Shown: positions 25,506 to 35,582 of the stretch, in pieces | Position numbering within the stretch: position 1 is the first letter of the stretch | How the letters are laid out: the number at the start of each line of letters is the position of its first letter | NCBI GenBank assembly: GCA_965243255.1 | Contig: CBDEUH010000004.1 | Span: forward strand, 1,054,001-1,118,000 | DNA length: 64,000 bases | DNA from: Bin87 sp965243255 | Lineage (GTDB): Bacteria > Chloroflexota > Dehalococcoidia > Lucifugimonadales > UBA3495 | Reading direction: 5' to 3' | Position numbers and translations under genes: made by a program | The notes under the pieces: model-generated | Told to the model about the DNA's origin: nothing | The model's database searches: none | What the model saw: the letters and a program-made list of their open reading frames with translations, nothing else

Positions 25506-25972
25506 TGTCCTCACCGCCCCCACAGCCGCCTGATGCCCTCAAGCCCTGGTATTACCAGGGCTGGTTCATCGTTCCGACCTTCGTCTGGTGGCCATGCAGC
25601 GCCATCCTGTTCATCCGCTCCCCCTGGCACAACGGCGTGGTTTCCGGCGCGCTGTCCTGGGCCTGGATAATTGTCGGCGGCGGCTGGATATTCCTGCGCA
25701 CGCAATTGCGCTTCCAGAACGGGGAACCTCTGGTTGACCCAACGCTGCTGGCGCTGGCCGCACCGGGCATCTTCCTGACCATCGTCACGCAGGCGCTGTG
25801 GCTGACCCGCGACCGCCCACGCATCCGGCGCATCCGCGACACCGGAGGGTTAGCCGACTACGCCGAACTGGACGCAGGCTCCGCCACAAGTCAAAGACAC
25901 CGTGAAGAACCGCCGGAACAACCTCGCCGGTCAAACCGCGGCAGCGTCCGCAGCCGGCGCCGGCGTCGGTAG
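25505..25972 (+). CDS. Small membrane protein with arginine-rich tail
   Basis: This 155-residue protein has three hydrophobic segments (about 18-37, 44-62, 80-100) and a C-terminal 50-residue soluble tail that becomes strongly basic (RSNRGSVRSRRRRR). It starts on the TGATG overlap with the upstream gene. The tail overlaps the 3' end of surE on the other strand by 42 nt, so part of its arginine-rich composition may simply mirror that coding sequence. No family assigned. Confidence 0.6.
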   Translation: MSSPPPQPPDALKPWYYQGWFIVPTFVWWPCSAILFIRSPWHNGVVSGALSWAWIIVGGGWIFLRTQLRFQNGEPLVDPTLLALAAPGIFLTIVTQALWLTRDRPRIRRIRDTGGLADYAELDAGSATSQRHREEPPEQPRRSNRGSVRSRRRRR

Positions 25973-26836
25973 AATACCCGCACCGTTCACCAATCCCTGC
26001 ACCAACTCGATACGCTCCTCGGTAGTGGAGAAAGCCATGCCCATGGGAGTAATAGTGATGTGGTTGCCCTTGTGGGCGGATATGTCGGTGCCGTCGCCGC
26101 CAGCGAGAACGGGCCGATTGCGGGAAATCCAGTAGCGACGGTGGCCGAAGGATTCCTCGGAGCGAACTGACTCACCGTAGGCGCGGCCGCCCAAGCGGGT
26201 TATTTGCACGCCGGCGATCTTCTCGGCCGGCTCGTTGGGCACGTTGACGTTGAGGAAGTACGGGGGCGACACCTCCGGGGCGTCGGCCAGACGGCGGGCC
26301 AGGGTCGCCACGACGTGCGCCGCCAGCCCGTAGCGTGGCGACTGTACCGATCCCACAGAGATGGCGATGGTGGGATAGCCGCGCACGAACCCCTGCAAAG
26401 CCGCTCCCACCGTACCGGACACGATGACGTCCCAGCCCAGGTTGGAGCCGCGATTGATGCCGCTGACCACCAGGTCCGGCTTGGGGTTTACCAACTGCTC
26501 CAGCGCCAGGATGCACGAATCGGCGGGAGTACCCTGTACGGCCCAAGCATCGATGGGATGGGGCAAATCCAGGGTTGTGGCGTCCCCGATGGGCTCCCGC
26601 ACGGCATCGGCGCTGCGCGGAGGTGTGTCGTCGCTAGGGGCGTGCTGAGACAGGTATTGCTCGGCCGGCACCTGATGAGCGAAGAGCGGAGCGTGCAACG
26701 TCATTGAGGCGCCGACGCCGGACTGTTCCCGGTCCGGCGCAACTACGGCGACTTGGGCGACAGCGGAAAGGCTGCGAGCGGCAGCCCACAGCCCGGAAGC
26801 GTGAATCCCGTCGTCGTTGGTGAGCAAGATTTTCAA
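25931..26836 (-). CDS. surE: 5'/3'-nucleotidase SurE
   Basis: This 301-residue phosphatase removes phosphate from nucleoside monophosphates. It starts MKILLTNDDGIHASGL with the metal-binding NDDG, continues with APDREQSGVGASMT and GTPADS, and has SGINRGSNLGWDVIVSGTVGAA, the full SurE set. Residues about 60-90 form an insert rich in Asp/Pro compared with the shorter E. coli enzyme. The C-terminal tail is Ala/Pro-rich and overlaps the convergent small membrane protein gene. Confidence 0.92.
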   Translation of the reverse strand: MKILLTNDDGIHASGLWAAARSLSAVAQVAVVAPDREQSGVGASMTLHAPLFAHQVPAEQYLSQHAPSDDTPPRSADAVREPIGDATTLDLPHPIDAWAVQGTPADSCILALEQLVNPKPDLVVSGINRGSNLGWDVIVSGTVGAALQGFVRGYPTIAISVGSVQSPRYGLAAHVVATLARRLADAPEVSPPYFLNVNVPNEPAEKIAGVQITRLGGRAYGESVRSEESFGHRRYWISRNRPVLAGGDGTDISAHKGNHITITPMGMAFSTTEERIELVQGLVNGAGILPTPAPAADAAAV

Positions 26837-26878
26837 GGTATGGCCTCGCTGGTCAATGTTTCAGGCCGAAAAATCATA

Positions 26879-26916
26879 CACCCCGCACAGAGTCAAGCAA
26901 TGCACTGTGCGGGGTG
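26879..26916 (-). terminator. Terminator of the CoxSLM-like operon
   Basis: A perfect 12-bp stem (CACCCCGCACAG / CTGTGCGGGGTG) with a 14-nt loop, followed on the minus strand by TATGATTTTTCGG. It starts 20 nt after the stop of the flavoprotein subunit gene. Confidence 0.85.
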
Positions 26917-26935
26917 CAAGGTTCCGGTGGGGAAT

Positions 26936-27814
26936 CTAGTGGTGCGCCAGGCCGATGGCGTGGAGCAAGGCGTGCTTCACCTCCACCGGGGCCACGCTGG
27001 AGCGGAAGTCGGCAGAGGCGTACACGTCGCCGATGATGTTCACGCCGGCGGCGTTGAGGTCCTCACTCAGGCGCGCCGTAGCGTCGGCGATGCTGTCCAT
27101 GGTCAGCGTGGTTCCCGTTAAAGCCTGCTCTACTGACGACGCCTTCACCGGGCGCGGCGTGAGGCCGCCCACGGCCACCGATGCCGCTGTGCAGCGGTCG
27201 CCATCCATAGTTACCACCACCGCGCCGCCCACTACGGCGTAGAAGCTGGCCGGATGGGCCATCTTGGCGTACTCCGCCCGCTGATTGGCGGCCAGGGTTG
27301 GCACGGACACCGTAGTAATCAGCTCGTTTTCGGCCAGTGCCGTTGCGAAAGCGTCCTCAATGAGGTCAGCCACGGCGATGGTGCGGCTGCCTGACGGCCC
27401 CTGCGCCGAGACTATTGCTCCCAGTGCCGTGAGTACGGTAGCCCAGTCGGACGCGGGGTCGGCGTGGGCCAGGTTACCGCCAATGGTGCCCCGGTTGCGC
27501 ACCGCCGGGTCGCCGATACCGCCGGCCGCCTCGGCCAGCAAACCGTTAGCCTGCTGCACTTCGGCAGATGCGGCGATTTCGGCGTGGGTGGTCAGCGCGC
27601 CGATGTTGATGGTATCGCCGCTGACGGTGATGCCCCGCAGGTTGGCAATGCCGCCGATGTCAATCAGCAACTCCGGGCGGGCCAGGCGGAACCGCATCAA
27701 CGGGATCAGGCTGTGGCCGCCGGCCAGCAGCTTGGCGTCCGGGTTGTCGGCCAGCAACTGCACCGCTTCCGCGATGGAGCCGGCCTTGCGGTATTCAAAC
27801 TCTGCTGCAAACAT
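26936..27814 (-). CDS. Molybdenum hydroxylase FAD subunit (CoxM-like)
   Basis: This 292-residue FAD-binding subunit of the xanthine dehydrogenase/CO dehydrogenase family passes electrons from the 2Fe-2S centres to an acceptor. FAD contacts are AGGHSLIPLMRFRLARPE near residue 32 and GNLAHADPASD with the preceding RNRGTIGG near 115. It is the last gene of a three-gene operon, and a Shine-Dalgarno (AAAGGAGG) lies in the 29-nt gap before it. Confidence 0.88.
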   Translation of the reverse strand: MFAAEFEYRKAGSIAEAVQLLADNPDAKLLAGGHSLIPLMRFRLARPELLIDIGGIANLRGITVSGDTINIGALTTHAEIAASAEVQQANGLLAEAAGGIGDPAVRNRGTIGGNLAHADPASDWATVLTALGAIVSAQGPSGSRTIAVADLIEDAFATALAENELITTVSVPTLAANQRAEYAKMAHPASFYAVVGGAVVVTMDGDRCTAASVAVGGLTPRPVKASSVEQALTGTTLTMDSIADATARLSEDLNAAGVNIIGDVYASADFRSSVAPVEVKHALLHAIGLAHH

Positions 27815-27843
27815 TGCAATCAGTCCTCCTTTTCCGTGGCCGG

Positions 27844-30249
27844 TCAGTGCTGGTGTCCATGGCCATGGTCGTGGCCGTGGTTATGGCTGTGTCCGTTGCC
27901 GGTGTAGCCGCTCTCCTGAATGGCGCGCCAGACGCGCTCGGGAGTGAGTGGCATATCCAGGCTGCCGATTCCCATAGGCTTCAGGGCGTCCATCACCGCG
28001 CTGTAGATGGCGGCGGTGGAGGCGATGGTGCCAGTTTCGCCGATGCCCTTCACGCCCAGCGGGTTGTGCGGGGACGGCGTTGTGGTGGAATGCACCTCGA
28101 TGTCGGGCACCAGGTGTGCGCGCGGGATGGCATAGTCCATCATGGAGCCGGTGAGCAGCTGGCCGCTGTCGTCATAGACGGCGCCCTCCCATAGGGCCTG
28201 GCCGGCACCCTGCACCACGCCGCCGTGAACCTGTCCCTCGACAACCATGGGGTTGATTTGCGGGCCGCAGTCGTCAACGGCCACGTAGCGGTCCAGCGTG
28301 ATGTGCCCGTTGTCCGGGTCAATGCTGACGATGGCCGCATGCGCCCCGAAGGGATAGCTGAAGTTGGGCGGGTCGTAGTAGGTGCTGGCTTCCATGCCCG
28401 GCTCGATGCCCTCCGGCAGGTTCCAAGCGACGTTGGCCTGCAGCGCGACGTCCTGGATGCTCTGGGCCCGGTCGGGCGCGCCCCGCACGAAGAATTGGCC
28501 GTCGGCGTACTCAATGTCGGCCTCGTCGGCCTCCAGCAGGTGGGCGGCAATGACCCTGGCCTTGTCGCGCAGCTTGCGCATGGTCAGGGCAACGGCGGCG
28601 CCACCGACGACGGTGGTACGGCTACCGTAGGTGCCCCAGCCCATGGGCGTGGTGTCGGTGTCGCCGTGCACGACTTCCACGTCGTCCACGTCAACGCCGA
28701 TTTCGTCGGCGACGATTTGGGCGAAGGTGGTCTCCTCCCCTTGGCCGTGGGGCGACGTGCCGATGAACACGTTGACTTTGCCAGTGGCGTAGATGCGCAC
28801 CGTGGCCGATTCCCACAACCCGCCGCCGAATCCCACGGCGCCGGCAACCTGTGAGGGGCCGAGACCGCAGATTTCGCAGTAGCAGGCGACGCCAATGCCC
28901 CGGAAGGTCCCGTGGTCGCGCTCGTGGGCTTGGTCCTGGCGGAACTGATCATAGCCGACGTGTCCGAGTAGCTGGTCCAGCGCACCGGAGTAGTTGCCGC
29001 TGTCGTAGGTAATGCCAATAGCGACGTCGCGGTTATTGTCGAAAGGCTCGATTAGGTTGCGGCGGCGTACTTCCACGCTGTCGATGCCCACGGCGTCGGC
29101 AACCTTGTCCATCAGCCGTTCCAGGAGGAACGTCGCCTCCGGACGGCCGGCGCCGCGATACGCTTCAACGGGCGTGGAATTGGTGAACACTCCGTACACG
29201 TCGGCCTTGATGTTGGCGATGTCGTAGGGGCCAGAGTACATCAGACCGTGCAGAATCGTCGGGATACCCGGCGCGGCAGTGGACAGGTAAGCGCCCATGC
29301 CGGCATAGACCACGCTGCGCACGGCGGTTACCTTGCCGTCGGCGTTGGCGGCCATCTCCACGTATTCGACGTGGTCGCGCCCGTGGGTGGTGGCCATGTA
29401 GTTCTCGGTGCGGGTTTCCGTCCACTTGACGGGAACACCCAACTGCATGGAGCAGAAGGCAGTTATCATCTCCCAGGGATAGACGGCGATTTTCGCGCCG
29501 AACCCGCCACCCACTTCCGGCGCGATGACGCGGATTTTGTGCTCCGCTACTCCAGTAACCAAGCAGGTTACAAATCGGGCGATGTGCGGGTTCTGCGTGG
29601 TGTTCCAGATGGTGAGCTCGCCCATAGCCGGCGACCAGGAGGCGATGGCGGAGCGGGTCTCCATCGGGTTGGGGATTAGTTTCTGCTGGTTGATGGTCTC
29701 GCTGACGGTTATGGCGGCATCGACGAAGGCGGCGTCGGTGTCGCCGCCAGCGGCCACCCAGTGGAACGCCTGGTTATTGGGGGCGTCCTCGTGGAGCTGG
29801 GGCGCGCCGTCGGCCAGGGCAGCCTCGGGATTGATAACCGTTGGCAACGGCGAGTAGTCAACCTGAATGAGTTCCAGAGCGTCCTCCGCCTGGTAGCGGT
29901 TTTCCGCCACCACGACTGCCACGGCGTCGCCGACGTAGCGAACGGTGTCGCTGGCGATGGCGGGATAGGCCACAGCTTTTAGGTCGGAGTCAGGGATTGC
30001 CCAGGCGCAAGGTATGGGATTCAGCACGCCCTCAATGTCCGCGCCGGTATAGACGGCCAGCACGCCGGCGGCGGCTTTGGCCGCGTCGGTGTTGATGGCC
30101 GTAATGCGAGCGTGAGCATGAGGGCTGCGCAGGATGGCGGCGTGAACCATGCCGGTGAGCTTGATGTCGTCAGTATAGGCGGCCTGGCCGGTAATCAGGC
30201 GGGGGTCTTCCCGCCGCCGGATGCCGGAGCCGAAAATGCGGGTAGTCAT
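27844..30249 (-). CDS. Molybdenum hydroxylase large subunit (CoxL-like, form II) with His-rich tail
   Basis: This 801-residue molybdopterin-cytosine-dinucleotide subunit oxidises an aldehyde, N-heterocycle or other small substrate. The active-site loop reads AYRGAGR (363-369), the form II type, instead of the AYxCSFR of true aerobic CO dehydrogenase, so CO oxidation is not implied. Other markers are VGGGFGAK and the catalytic Glu in GVKGIGETGT. The last 16 residues hold eight His and repeated Gly-His, a likely metal-binding tail absent from most family members. It is co-transcribed with the 2Fe-2S and FAD subunits. Confidence 0.88.
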   Translation of the reverse strand: MTTRIFGSGIRRREDPRLITGQAAYTDDIKLTGMVHAAILRSPHAHARITAINTDAAKAAAGVLAVYTGADIEGVLNPIPCAWAIPDSDLKAVAYPAIASDTVRYVGDAVAVVVAENRYQAEDALELIQVDYSPLPTVINPEAALADGAPQLHEDAPNNQAFHWVAAGGDTDAAFVDAAITVSETINQQKLIPNPMETRSAIASWSPAMGELTIWNTTQNPHIARFVTCLVTGVAEHKIRVIAPEVGGGFGAKIAVYPWEMITAFCSMQLGVPVKWTETRTENYMATTHGRDHVEYVEMAANADGKVTAVRSVVYAGMGAYLSTAAPGIPTILHGLMYSGPYDIANIKADVYGVFTNSTPVEAYRGAGRPEATFLLERLMDKVADAVGIDSVEVRRRNLIEPFDNNRDVAIGITYDSGNYSGALDQLLGHVGYDQFRQDQAHERDHGTFRGIGVACYCEICGLGPSQVAGAVGFGGGLWESATVRIYATGKVNVFIGTSPHGQGEETTFAQIVADEIGVDVDDVEVVHGDTDTTPMGWGTYGSRTTVVGGAAVALTMRKLRDKARVIAAHLLEADEADIEYADGQFFVRGAPDRAQSIQDVALQANVAWNLPEGIEPGMEASTYYDPPNFSYPFGAHAAIVSIDPDNGHITLDRYVAVDDCGPQINPMVVEGQVHGGVVQGAGQALWEGAVYDDSGQLLTGSMMDYAIPRAHLVPDIEVHSTTTPSPHNPLGVKGIGETGTIASTAAIYSAVMDALKPMGIGSLDMPLTPERVWRAIQESGYTGNGHSHNHGHDHGHGHQH

Positions 30250-30252
30250 CGC

Positions 30253-30732
<480 letters not shown>

Positions 30733-30842
30733 GATAACACCTCCTCGATACGTTGGCGCCGTTGCCGTGAAGCGTCGGCCGGGGATGAGGTAGCGGCTGG
30801 GCCGGCCAGAATGCAATTGCGGTCGGCAGCCAACCCGCCGGC

Positions 30843-30871
30843 AGTATAGACGGCAGCCGGCAGAGGGTCAA
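30843..30871 (-). promoter_or_regulatory. Promoter of the CoxSLM-like operon
   Basis: TTGACC (30866-30871), a 17-nt spacer, and TATACT (30843-30848) on the minus strand. This leaves a leader of about 105 nt before the TTG start. Confidence 0.65.
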
Positions 30872-30881
30872 ATGATGCGGA

Positions 30882-30909
30882 TTGCCCCAGGCCGTCGGTG
30901 GTCTATAAT
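30882..30909 (+). promoter_or_regulatory. Promoter of the dehydratase gene
   Basis: TTGCCC, a 16-nt spacer and a perfect TATAAT at 30904-30909, 57 nt before the ATG. It is divergent from the CoxSLM-like promoter. Confidence 0.55.
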
Positions 30910-30966
30910 AGCCGTCCGAACCGCAATTTTATTAAATCGCCAGCGCATCCGTGAGGAAACACCACT

Positions 30967-32100
30967 ATGGTACTGGAATCAGGCAGAATTACCCAGGAAG
31001 GGCTCGACCGTCTCCGCGACCGCCTCGGCACCTTCAACCGGCCGCGGCAGTACGGCGTAGGCCTGTTCAACGAAGAGGCGTCCCGCAGCGCCATCCGCCA
31101 CTTCTGCCAGGGCATTGGCGACACCAACCCGCTGTACTGGGATCGTTCCTACGCCCAGACCAGCAAGTACGGCAACATCATCGCACCGCCCTGCTTCCTT
31201 TACAGCGTGTATTGGTGTTCCGGGCGCACTGGCGGGTTGCCCGGCGTCCACGGCTTTCACGCCGGCAACGATTGGGAATGGTTTCGTCCCATACACCTGG
31301 ACGACCATATTAGCGTTCAGGAACAGTTCACCGGCCTGGAGGAAAAGGAAAGCGAGTTTGCCGGCCGTATCGTCATCCAGTCCAGCGTTACCCACTATTA
31401 CAACCAGCGGGGCGAGGCGATTGCGAAAACCAAAGGGTGGCAGGTCCGCGCCGAGCGCAGCGCCGCCCGCGAACGCCAGAAATACACTTTTGAACCCTAC
31501 CAATATTCCCGCGACGAGCTGGAAACCATCCATCAGGCCATCCTCAACGAGGAAATCCGGGGCAATAACCCTCGCTGGTTTGAAGACGTCAGCATAGGCG
31601 ACGAGCTGACTCCGGTGGTCAAGGGGCCGTTGAGCCACGGGGACATCACTGCGTTTGTGGCCGGCTGCATCGGGGGTATCAGCCACGGCATACAACTGCG
31701 GGAGATGCTGCGCCATCCCTCCTGGGGTTTCACCGACCCCAACACCGGCGCGCAGGAAGCCATCATCCGAGTGCACGACATCCAGGAAGCCGCCGAGTCG
31801 GCTGGTCTGCCCGGCGCCTACGACTATGGCTGCCAACGCTGCTGCTGGATGGGCCACCTGCTCACCAACTGGATGGGCGACGATGGATTCCTGAAAACCA
31901 TGCACGTGGAACTGCGCCGCTTCAACGTGGTCGGTGACACCACCTGGTGCAAGGGCAAAATCACCGGCAAGCGGGTGGAGGACGGCGAACACCTGGTGGA
32001 CATGGAGATTTGGGGCGAAAACCAGCGGCAGCAGGTTACGACGCGAGGAAACGCTACCGTCCGCTTGCCATCCCGGGAATCCGACGCCAACTGGCCCTAA
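30967..32100 (+). CDS. FAS1-like/MaoC double hot-dog dehydratase-like protein
   Basis: This 377-residue protein consists of two hot-dog domains. The N-terminal one (about 25-160) has the MaoC_dehydrat_N features GDTNPLYWD and APPCFLYSVYW; the second (about 195-365) contains VSIGDELTPVVKGPLS. The family includes acyl-CoA hydratases and mesaconyl- or hydroxyacyl-CoA dehydratase-like enzymes. Several aromatic and Cys residues (RCCWMGHLL) are unusual. The substrate is unknown. Its stop overlaps the convergent aminotransferase by 4 nt. Confidence 0.75.
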   Translation: MVLESGRITQEGLDRLRDRLGTFNRPRQYGVGLFNEEASRSAIRHFCQGIGDTNPLYWDRSYAQTSKYGNIIAPPCFLYSVYWCSGRTGGLPGVHGFHAGNDWEWFRPIHLDDHISVQEQFTGLEEKESEFAGRIVIQSSVTHYYNQRGEAIAKTKGWQVRAERSAARERQKYTFEPYQYSRDELETIHQAILNEEIRGNNPRWFEDVSIGDELTPVVKGPLSHGDITAFVAGCIGGISHGIQLREMLRHPSWGFTDPNTGAQEAIIRVHDIQEAAESAGLPGAYDYGCQRCCWMGHLLTNWMGDDGFLKTMHVELRRFNVVGDTTWCKGKITGKRVEDGEHLVDMEIWGENQRQQVTTRGNATVRLPSRESDANWP

Positions 32101-33281
32101 CGGAGGTACTGCTCCGCGGCCCGCGCAAATCCGTCCATAGCCCCTTCCAGCACCCTATCCTCCAGACAGTAGGAGATGCGGAAATGTCCGGGGGTGCCGA
32201 AGCCCTTACCCGGCACCACCAGCACGTTGTACTCCTGCAACGCCGCAACGAACGCCTCGTCGTCAGCCAGCGGTGAGCGCGGGAACAGGTAGAACGCGCC
32301 CTGGGGCTTCACCACCGAGTACCCCATACTGGTCAGGTTGTCGTAAAGGAAGTCCCGTTTGCGCTGGTATTCGCCCACGTCCACCGAGGCATCCTGCACC
32401 GCGCGGACCACGTGCTGCATCAGCGCCGGCGCGTTGACGAACCCCAGCACGCGGTTGCAGAACACCAGTCCGTCCATCAGTTCGGCCTTGCCGGAATAGT
32501 CGGGATGCACGGCGATGTGCCCGATCCGCTCGCCGGGGAGTCCCAGATCCTTGGCGTGGGAGTTCACCACGATGGTGCGCTCGTAGTGGGGGAACACCTG
32601 GGGATATACCAAACCGTCGTAGATGATGCGCCGGTAGGGTTCATCGCTGATTATGAAAATCTCCGAGCCGAACCGGGCTTCGGCCTGGGTCAGCACGTCA
32701 GCCAGGGCCACTACGTCGGACTCCGGATAGACCACGCCGGATGGGTTGTTGGGCGAGTTGAGCATCACCGCCCGCGTCCGGGGAGTGATAGCGGCGGCGA
32801 TGGCAGCAATATCCAGCCCGAATTCGGCGTCGGTGGGCACGATGACCGGGATTCCCTGTTGGTTCTGAATGTAGTAGGTGTACTCTCCAAAGAACGGCGA
32901 CAGAATGACTACCTCATCGCCGGGATTCAGTATTGCCCGCAGCACCACGTTGGCCGCTCCTGCTGCGCCGCAGGTCATCACGATGTCCCCTGCGCCAAAG
33001 GCCAGCCCGGTTTCGGACGACAGCGTATCGGCTACGGCCTGCCGGGTTTCGGGATAGCCGGCGTTGGGCATATAGCGGTGCATACCCGGCGTCGGGGCCT
33101 GAGCGATACGGAGCAGCTCGGCGTGAAACTCCTCCGGCGGCTCCATAATCGGATTGCCCAGCGACAGGTCGAAAACGTTGTCCTCGCCGTATTGCGCTTT
33201 GAGAGCGATGCCAACTTCAAACATACGGCGAATCCATCCGCCTTCCTCCATGGCTCGGCTCACGTATTGCGAAATGGGCAT
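32097..33281 (-). CDS. Class I/II PLP-dependent aminotransferase
   Basis: A 394-residue fold-type I aminotransferase. The PLP lysine is Lys244 in SHAKDLGLPGER. The cofactor pocket shows SPNNPSG (176-182) and DEPYR (213-217), and the C-terminal FRISYCLE provides the substrate carboxylate-binding Arg. It transfers an amino group between an amino acid and a 2-oxo acid in the cytosol; the partner acid is not predictable. The ATG at 33281 (MPISQYVSRAM) gives the family's normal N-terminus. Confidence 0.88.
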   Translation of the reverse strand: MPISQYVSRAMEEGGWIRRMFEVGIALKAQYGEDNVFDLSLGNPIMEPPEEFHAELLRIAQAPTPGMHRYMPNAGYPETRQAVADTLSSETGLAFGAGDIVMTCGAAGAANVVLRAILNPGDEVVILSPFFGEYTYYIQNQQGIPVIVPTDAEFGLDIAAIAAAITPRTRAVMLNSPNNPSGVVYPESDVVALADVLTQAEARFGSEIFIISDEPYRRIIYDGLVYPQVFPHYERTIVVNSHAKDLGLPGERIGHIAVHPDYSGKAELMDGLVFCNRVLGFVNAPALMQHVVRAVQDASVDVGEYQRKRDFLYDNLTSMGYSVVKPQGAFYLFPRSPLADDEAFVAALQEYNVLVVPGKGFGTPGHFRISYCLEDRVLEGAMDGFARAAEQYLR

Positions 33282-33342
33282 TACAGGGATTCTCCGGCGG
33301 CGCGCGAGGCGCGGATTAGCTTGGCAATTATAGCGCAGCCTT

Positions 33343-34905
33343 CTATTGAAAAAACTCTGCGGCCCGTTCCCCAATCATCACCGCCGTCGCGTTGGTGTTC
33401 GCACGCACCACGTTAGGGCAGACAGACAGGTCAACAACCCGCAGATGGTCCACTCTATGCACCCGGCAATGCTGGTCAACGACCGCCATCGGGTCGCTGG
33501 CCGGGCCCATCTTGCACGACCCGGACGTGTGATAGGTGGTAAACACGTTGCGCAACAGCCAGTCATCCAAAGCGTCGTCCGAGTCAATCTCGGTGGCCGA
33601 AGGCGATACGGCATCCCCGACTATTGACGCAAAAGCCGGCTGGGCCAGTATCTGACGACACAAGCGCACTGCCTCCCGTAGCCGCCTCCGGTCGTTTTCG
33701 CTACGCAGATACCGATAGTCAATCAGAGGTTTGTCCAACGGGTCTGCCGACGCCAGCCGCAGTTCGCCGGCGCTCTCCGCCTGCTGCAGGATACAGGTCA
33801 TCCGAATAATCCCGTCGGACACGCCCGGCCCGCTGCCGAGCGGACTTGACCCGGAGGCCACGTTATTGACGTACACCTGCATGTCGTTACGCGCCGCCGA
33901 ACCGGAAGTAGTGTAGCGCAGCATGGTCTGAATCCGGGAGACGGCAGCGCTTGGGGAGACGTAATTCGGGCGCAGCACCGTGTCCACGTACACCAGCGGA
34001 TGGTCGCGGAGGTTCTGGCCCACGCCTGGCGAATCCATCACCACCGGGATGCCCAATTCCTCAAGGTGATGGGCCGGGCCTACGCCCGATAGCATCAGCA
34101 GTTGCGGCGACGCAATCCCGCTGCAACAGAGGACGATGTCGTCTCCGAAAACCCGGAATGGCTCGCCGCCGCTTTCGGCTTCCACTCCAATCGCTTGTGG
34201 GGTGCCTGTCGAACTACTATCAAAGAGCACACGCCGGGCAGTGACGCTGCCGCGTATGGTCAGGTTGAGGCGATGCCTGGCTGTGGCCAGGTAGGCCAGG
34301 GCGCAGTTCATGCGGATACCGGCCGGGTTGTTCATCGGCGCGGCACCAACCCCGCCGGAGGCTGGATGGTTCATGTCGGCATCTTCCGGGAATCCTAAAC
34401 CGGCGCAGGCCTGCACGAAGGCTTCCTGATAAGGGTGCCAAGCATCGCGGGGCGCCCGCACAACGGGCACGGGCCCGTCGCGGCCGTGAAAATCATCCCG
34501 CACGTCCGCGTCGGATTCCAGCTTGCGAAAGTAGGGCAGCACATGCTGGAAAGCCCACAGGTCATTGCCCTGCGCTGCCCAAGCGTCGTAGTCCTCGGGC
34601 AGGCCGCGGAGGAAGACTTGGCCGTTCACCGAGCCGGAGCCGCCCATCACCCGGCCTCGGGCAATCTGCATCGGAGCTGCCTGTCGCTCCGTGGCGACAG
34701 CGCGGTAGGACCAGTTGAAGGGCGCGCCGGGGGCGGAGGCATCCTGACGGGAACCGTCCCGCAATTCGGACGGCCATTGCTCAAAGTCTGTGAAGTCCGG
34801 CCCTGCTTCCAAGAGCAAGACCGAGCGGTTGGCGTCTTCCGACAGCCGGGTCGCCAGCGCACAGCCGGCAGAACCGCCACCGACGATAACTATGTCGTAT
34901 CGCAT
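33343..34905 (-). CDS. GMC family FAD-dependent oxidoreductase
   Basis: This 520-residue flavoenzyme oxidises an alcohol or polyol. It has VGGGSAGCALA at the N-terminus, GMC signature 1 (GRVMGGSGSVNGQVF), signature 2 (GIASPQLLMLSGVGP) and the C-terminal catalytic His in YHTSGSCKMG with the final NTNATAVMIGERAAE. It starts on the TGATG overlap with lipB, so translation is coupled. It is the last gene of the 2-oxoacid dehydrogenase operon, an unexpected partner. A paralogue is at 55957-57504. Confidence 0.88.
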   Translation of the reverse strand: MRYDIVIVGGGSAGCALATRLSEDANRSVLLLEAGPDFTDFEQWPSELRDGSRQDASAPGAPFNWSYRAVATERQAAPMQIARGRVMGGSGSVNGQVFLRGLPEDYDAWAAQGNDLWAFQHVLPYFRKLESDADVRDDFHGRDGPVPVVRAPRDAWHPYQEAFVQACAGLGFPEDADMNHPASGGVGAAPMNNPAGIRMNCALAYLATARHRLNLTIRGSVTARRVLFDSSSTGTPQAIGVEAESGGEPFRVFGDDIVLCCSGIASPQLLMLSGVGPAHHLEELGIPVVMDSPGVGQNLRDHPLVYVDTVLRPNYVSPSAAVSRIQTMLRYTTSGSAARNDMQVYVNNVASGSSPLGSGPGVSDGIIRMTCILQQAESAGELRLASADPLDKPLIDYRYLRSENDRRRLREAVRLCRQILAQPAFASIVGDAVSPSATEIDSDDALDDWLLRNVFTTYHTSGSCKMGPASDPMAVVDQHCRVHRVDHLRVVDLSVCPNVVRANTNATAVMIGERAAEFFQ

Positions 34906-35582
34906 CACGGACAAGGCCTCGGTTCCAGCCCGAACTGGGCACAGAATGCGCTGGCGGCAACCTCGGCCACGGCGTCAAGCGACGGCCCTGGCGCAAGCTC
35001 GGCGGCCAGCGATGTAACGCTCCGGTCGGCAATGCCGCAGGGCACTATCCCTTCGAACATCCGCAAGTCGGGATTGACGTTAATCGCAAACCCGTGATAG
35101 GCCACCCCGCCGGCAATCTTGACGCCAATGGCCGCAATCTTGCGCTGGCCGTCCATCGTCCAGACTCCGGTCAGTCCGTCAACAGTCCGCGACGGCAGCC
35201 CGAACTGGGCGAGGCTCTGGATGATTACCCGCTCCAAGGTACGCACGTACCAGTGCGGCCCGCCGCGGCCACGCAACCGGATAATGGGATAGGCCACTAA
35301 CTGGCCCGGCCCGTGATAGGTAATCAGACCACCCCGGTCCGTTTCCACCACCGCAACGCCCTGGGCCGCGAGGGCGCTTTCGTTCAGCAACAGGTGGCTG
35401 TCGGGGGACAGCCGTCCCCTGGTGTAGGTATGCGGATGCTCCAGCAGCAGGAGTGTTTCCGGAGCGGAACCCTCGCGCACCCGATGGGCCAGGTCAACCT
35501 GCCAATCCCAAGCCTCGCGATAGGGAACTACACTAGCCCTGATGACACGACAAACTTGTTCAGTAGATAGCAGTGTCGCCAT
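34905..35582 (-). CDS. lipB: Octanoyltransferase
   Basis: This 225-residue enzyme moves octanoate from acyl carrier protein to lipoyl domains, the first step of lipoylation. It has RGGLITYHGPGQLVAYP (the family signature) and KIAAIGVKI, with the catalytic Lys and the Cys in FEGIVPCGI. It starts 23 nt inside the end of the E2 gene, whose lipoyl domain is its expected substrate, and ends on the start of the GMC gene. lipA is not in the window. Confidence 0.92.
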   Translation of the reverse strand: MATLLSTEQVCRVIRASVVPYREAWDWQVDLAHRVREGSAPETLLLLEHPHTYTRGRLSPDSHLLLNESALAAQGVAVVETDRGGLITYHGPGQLVAYPIIRLRGRGGPHWYVRTLERVIIQSLAQFGLPSRTVDGLTGVWTMDGQRKIAAIGVKIAGGVAYHGFAINVNPDLRMFEGIVPCGIADRSVTSLAAELAPGPSLDAVAEVAASAFCAQFGLEPRPCP

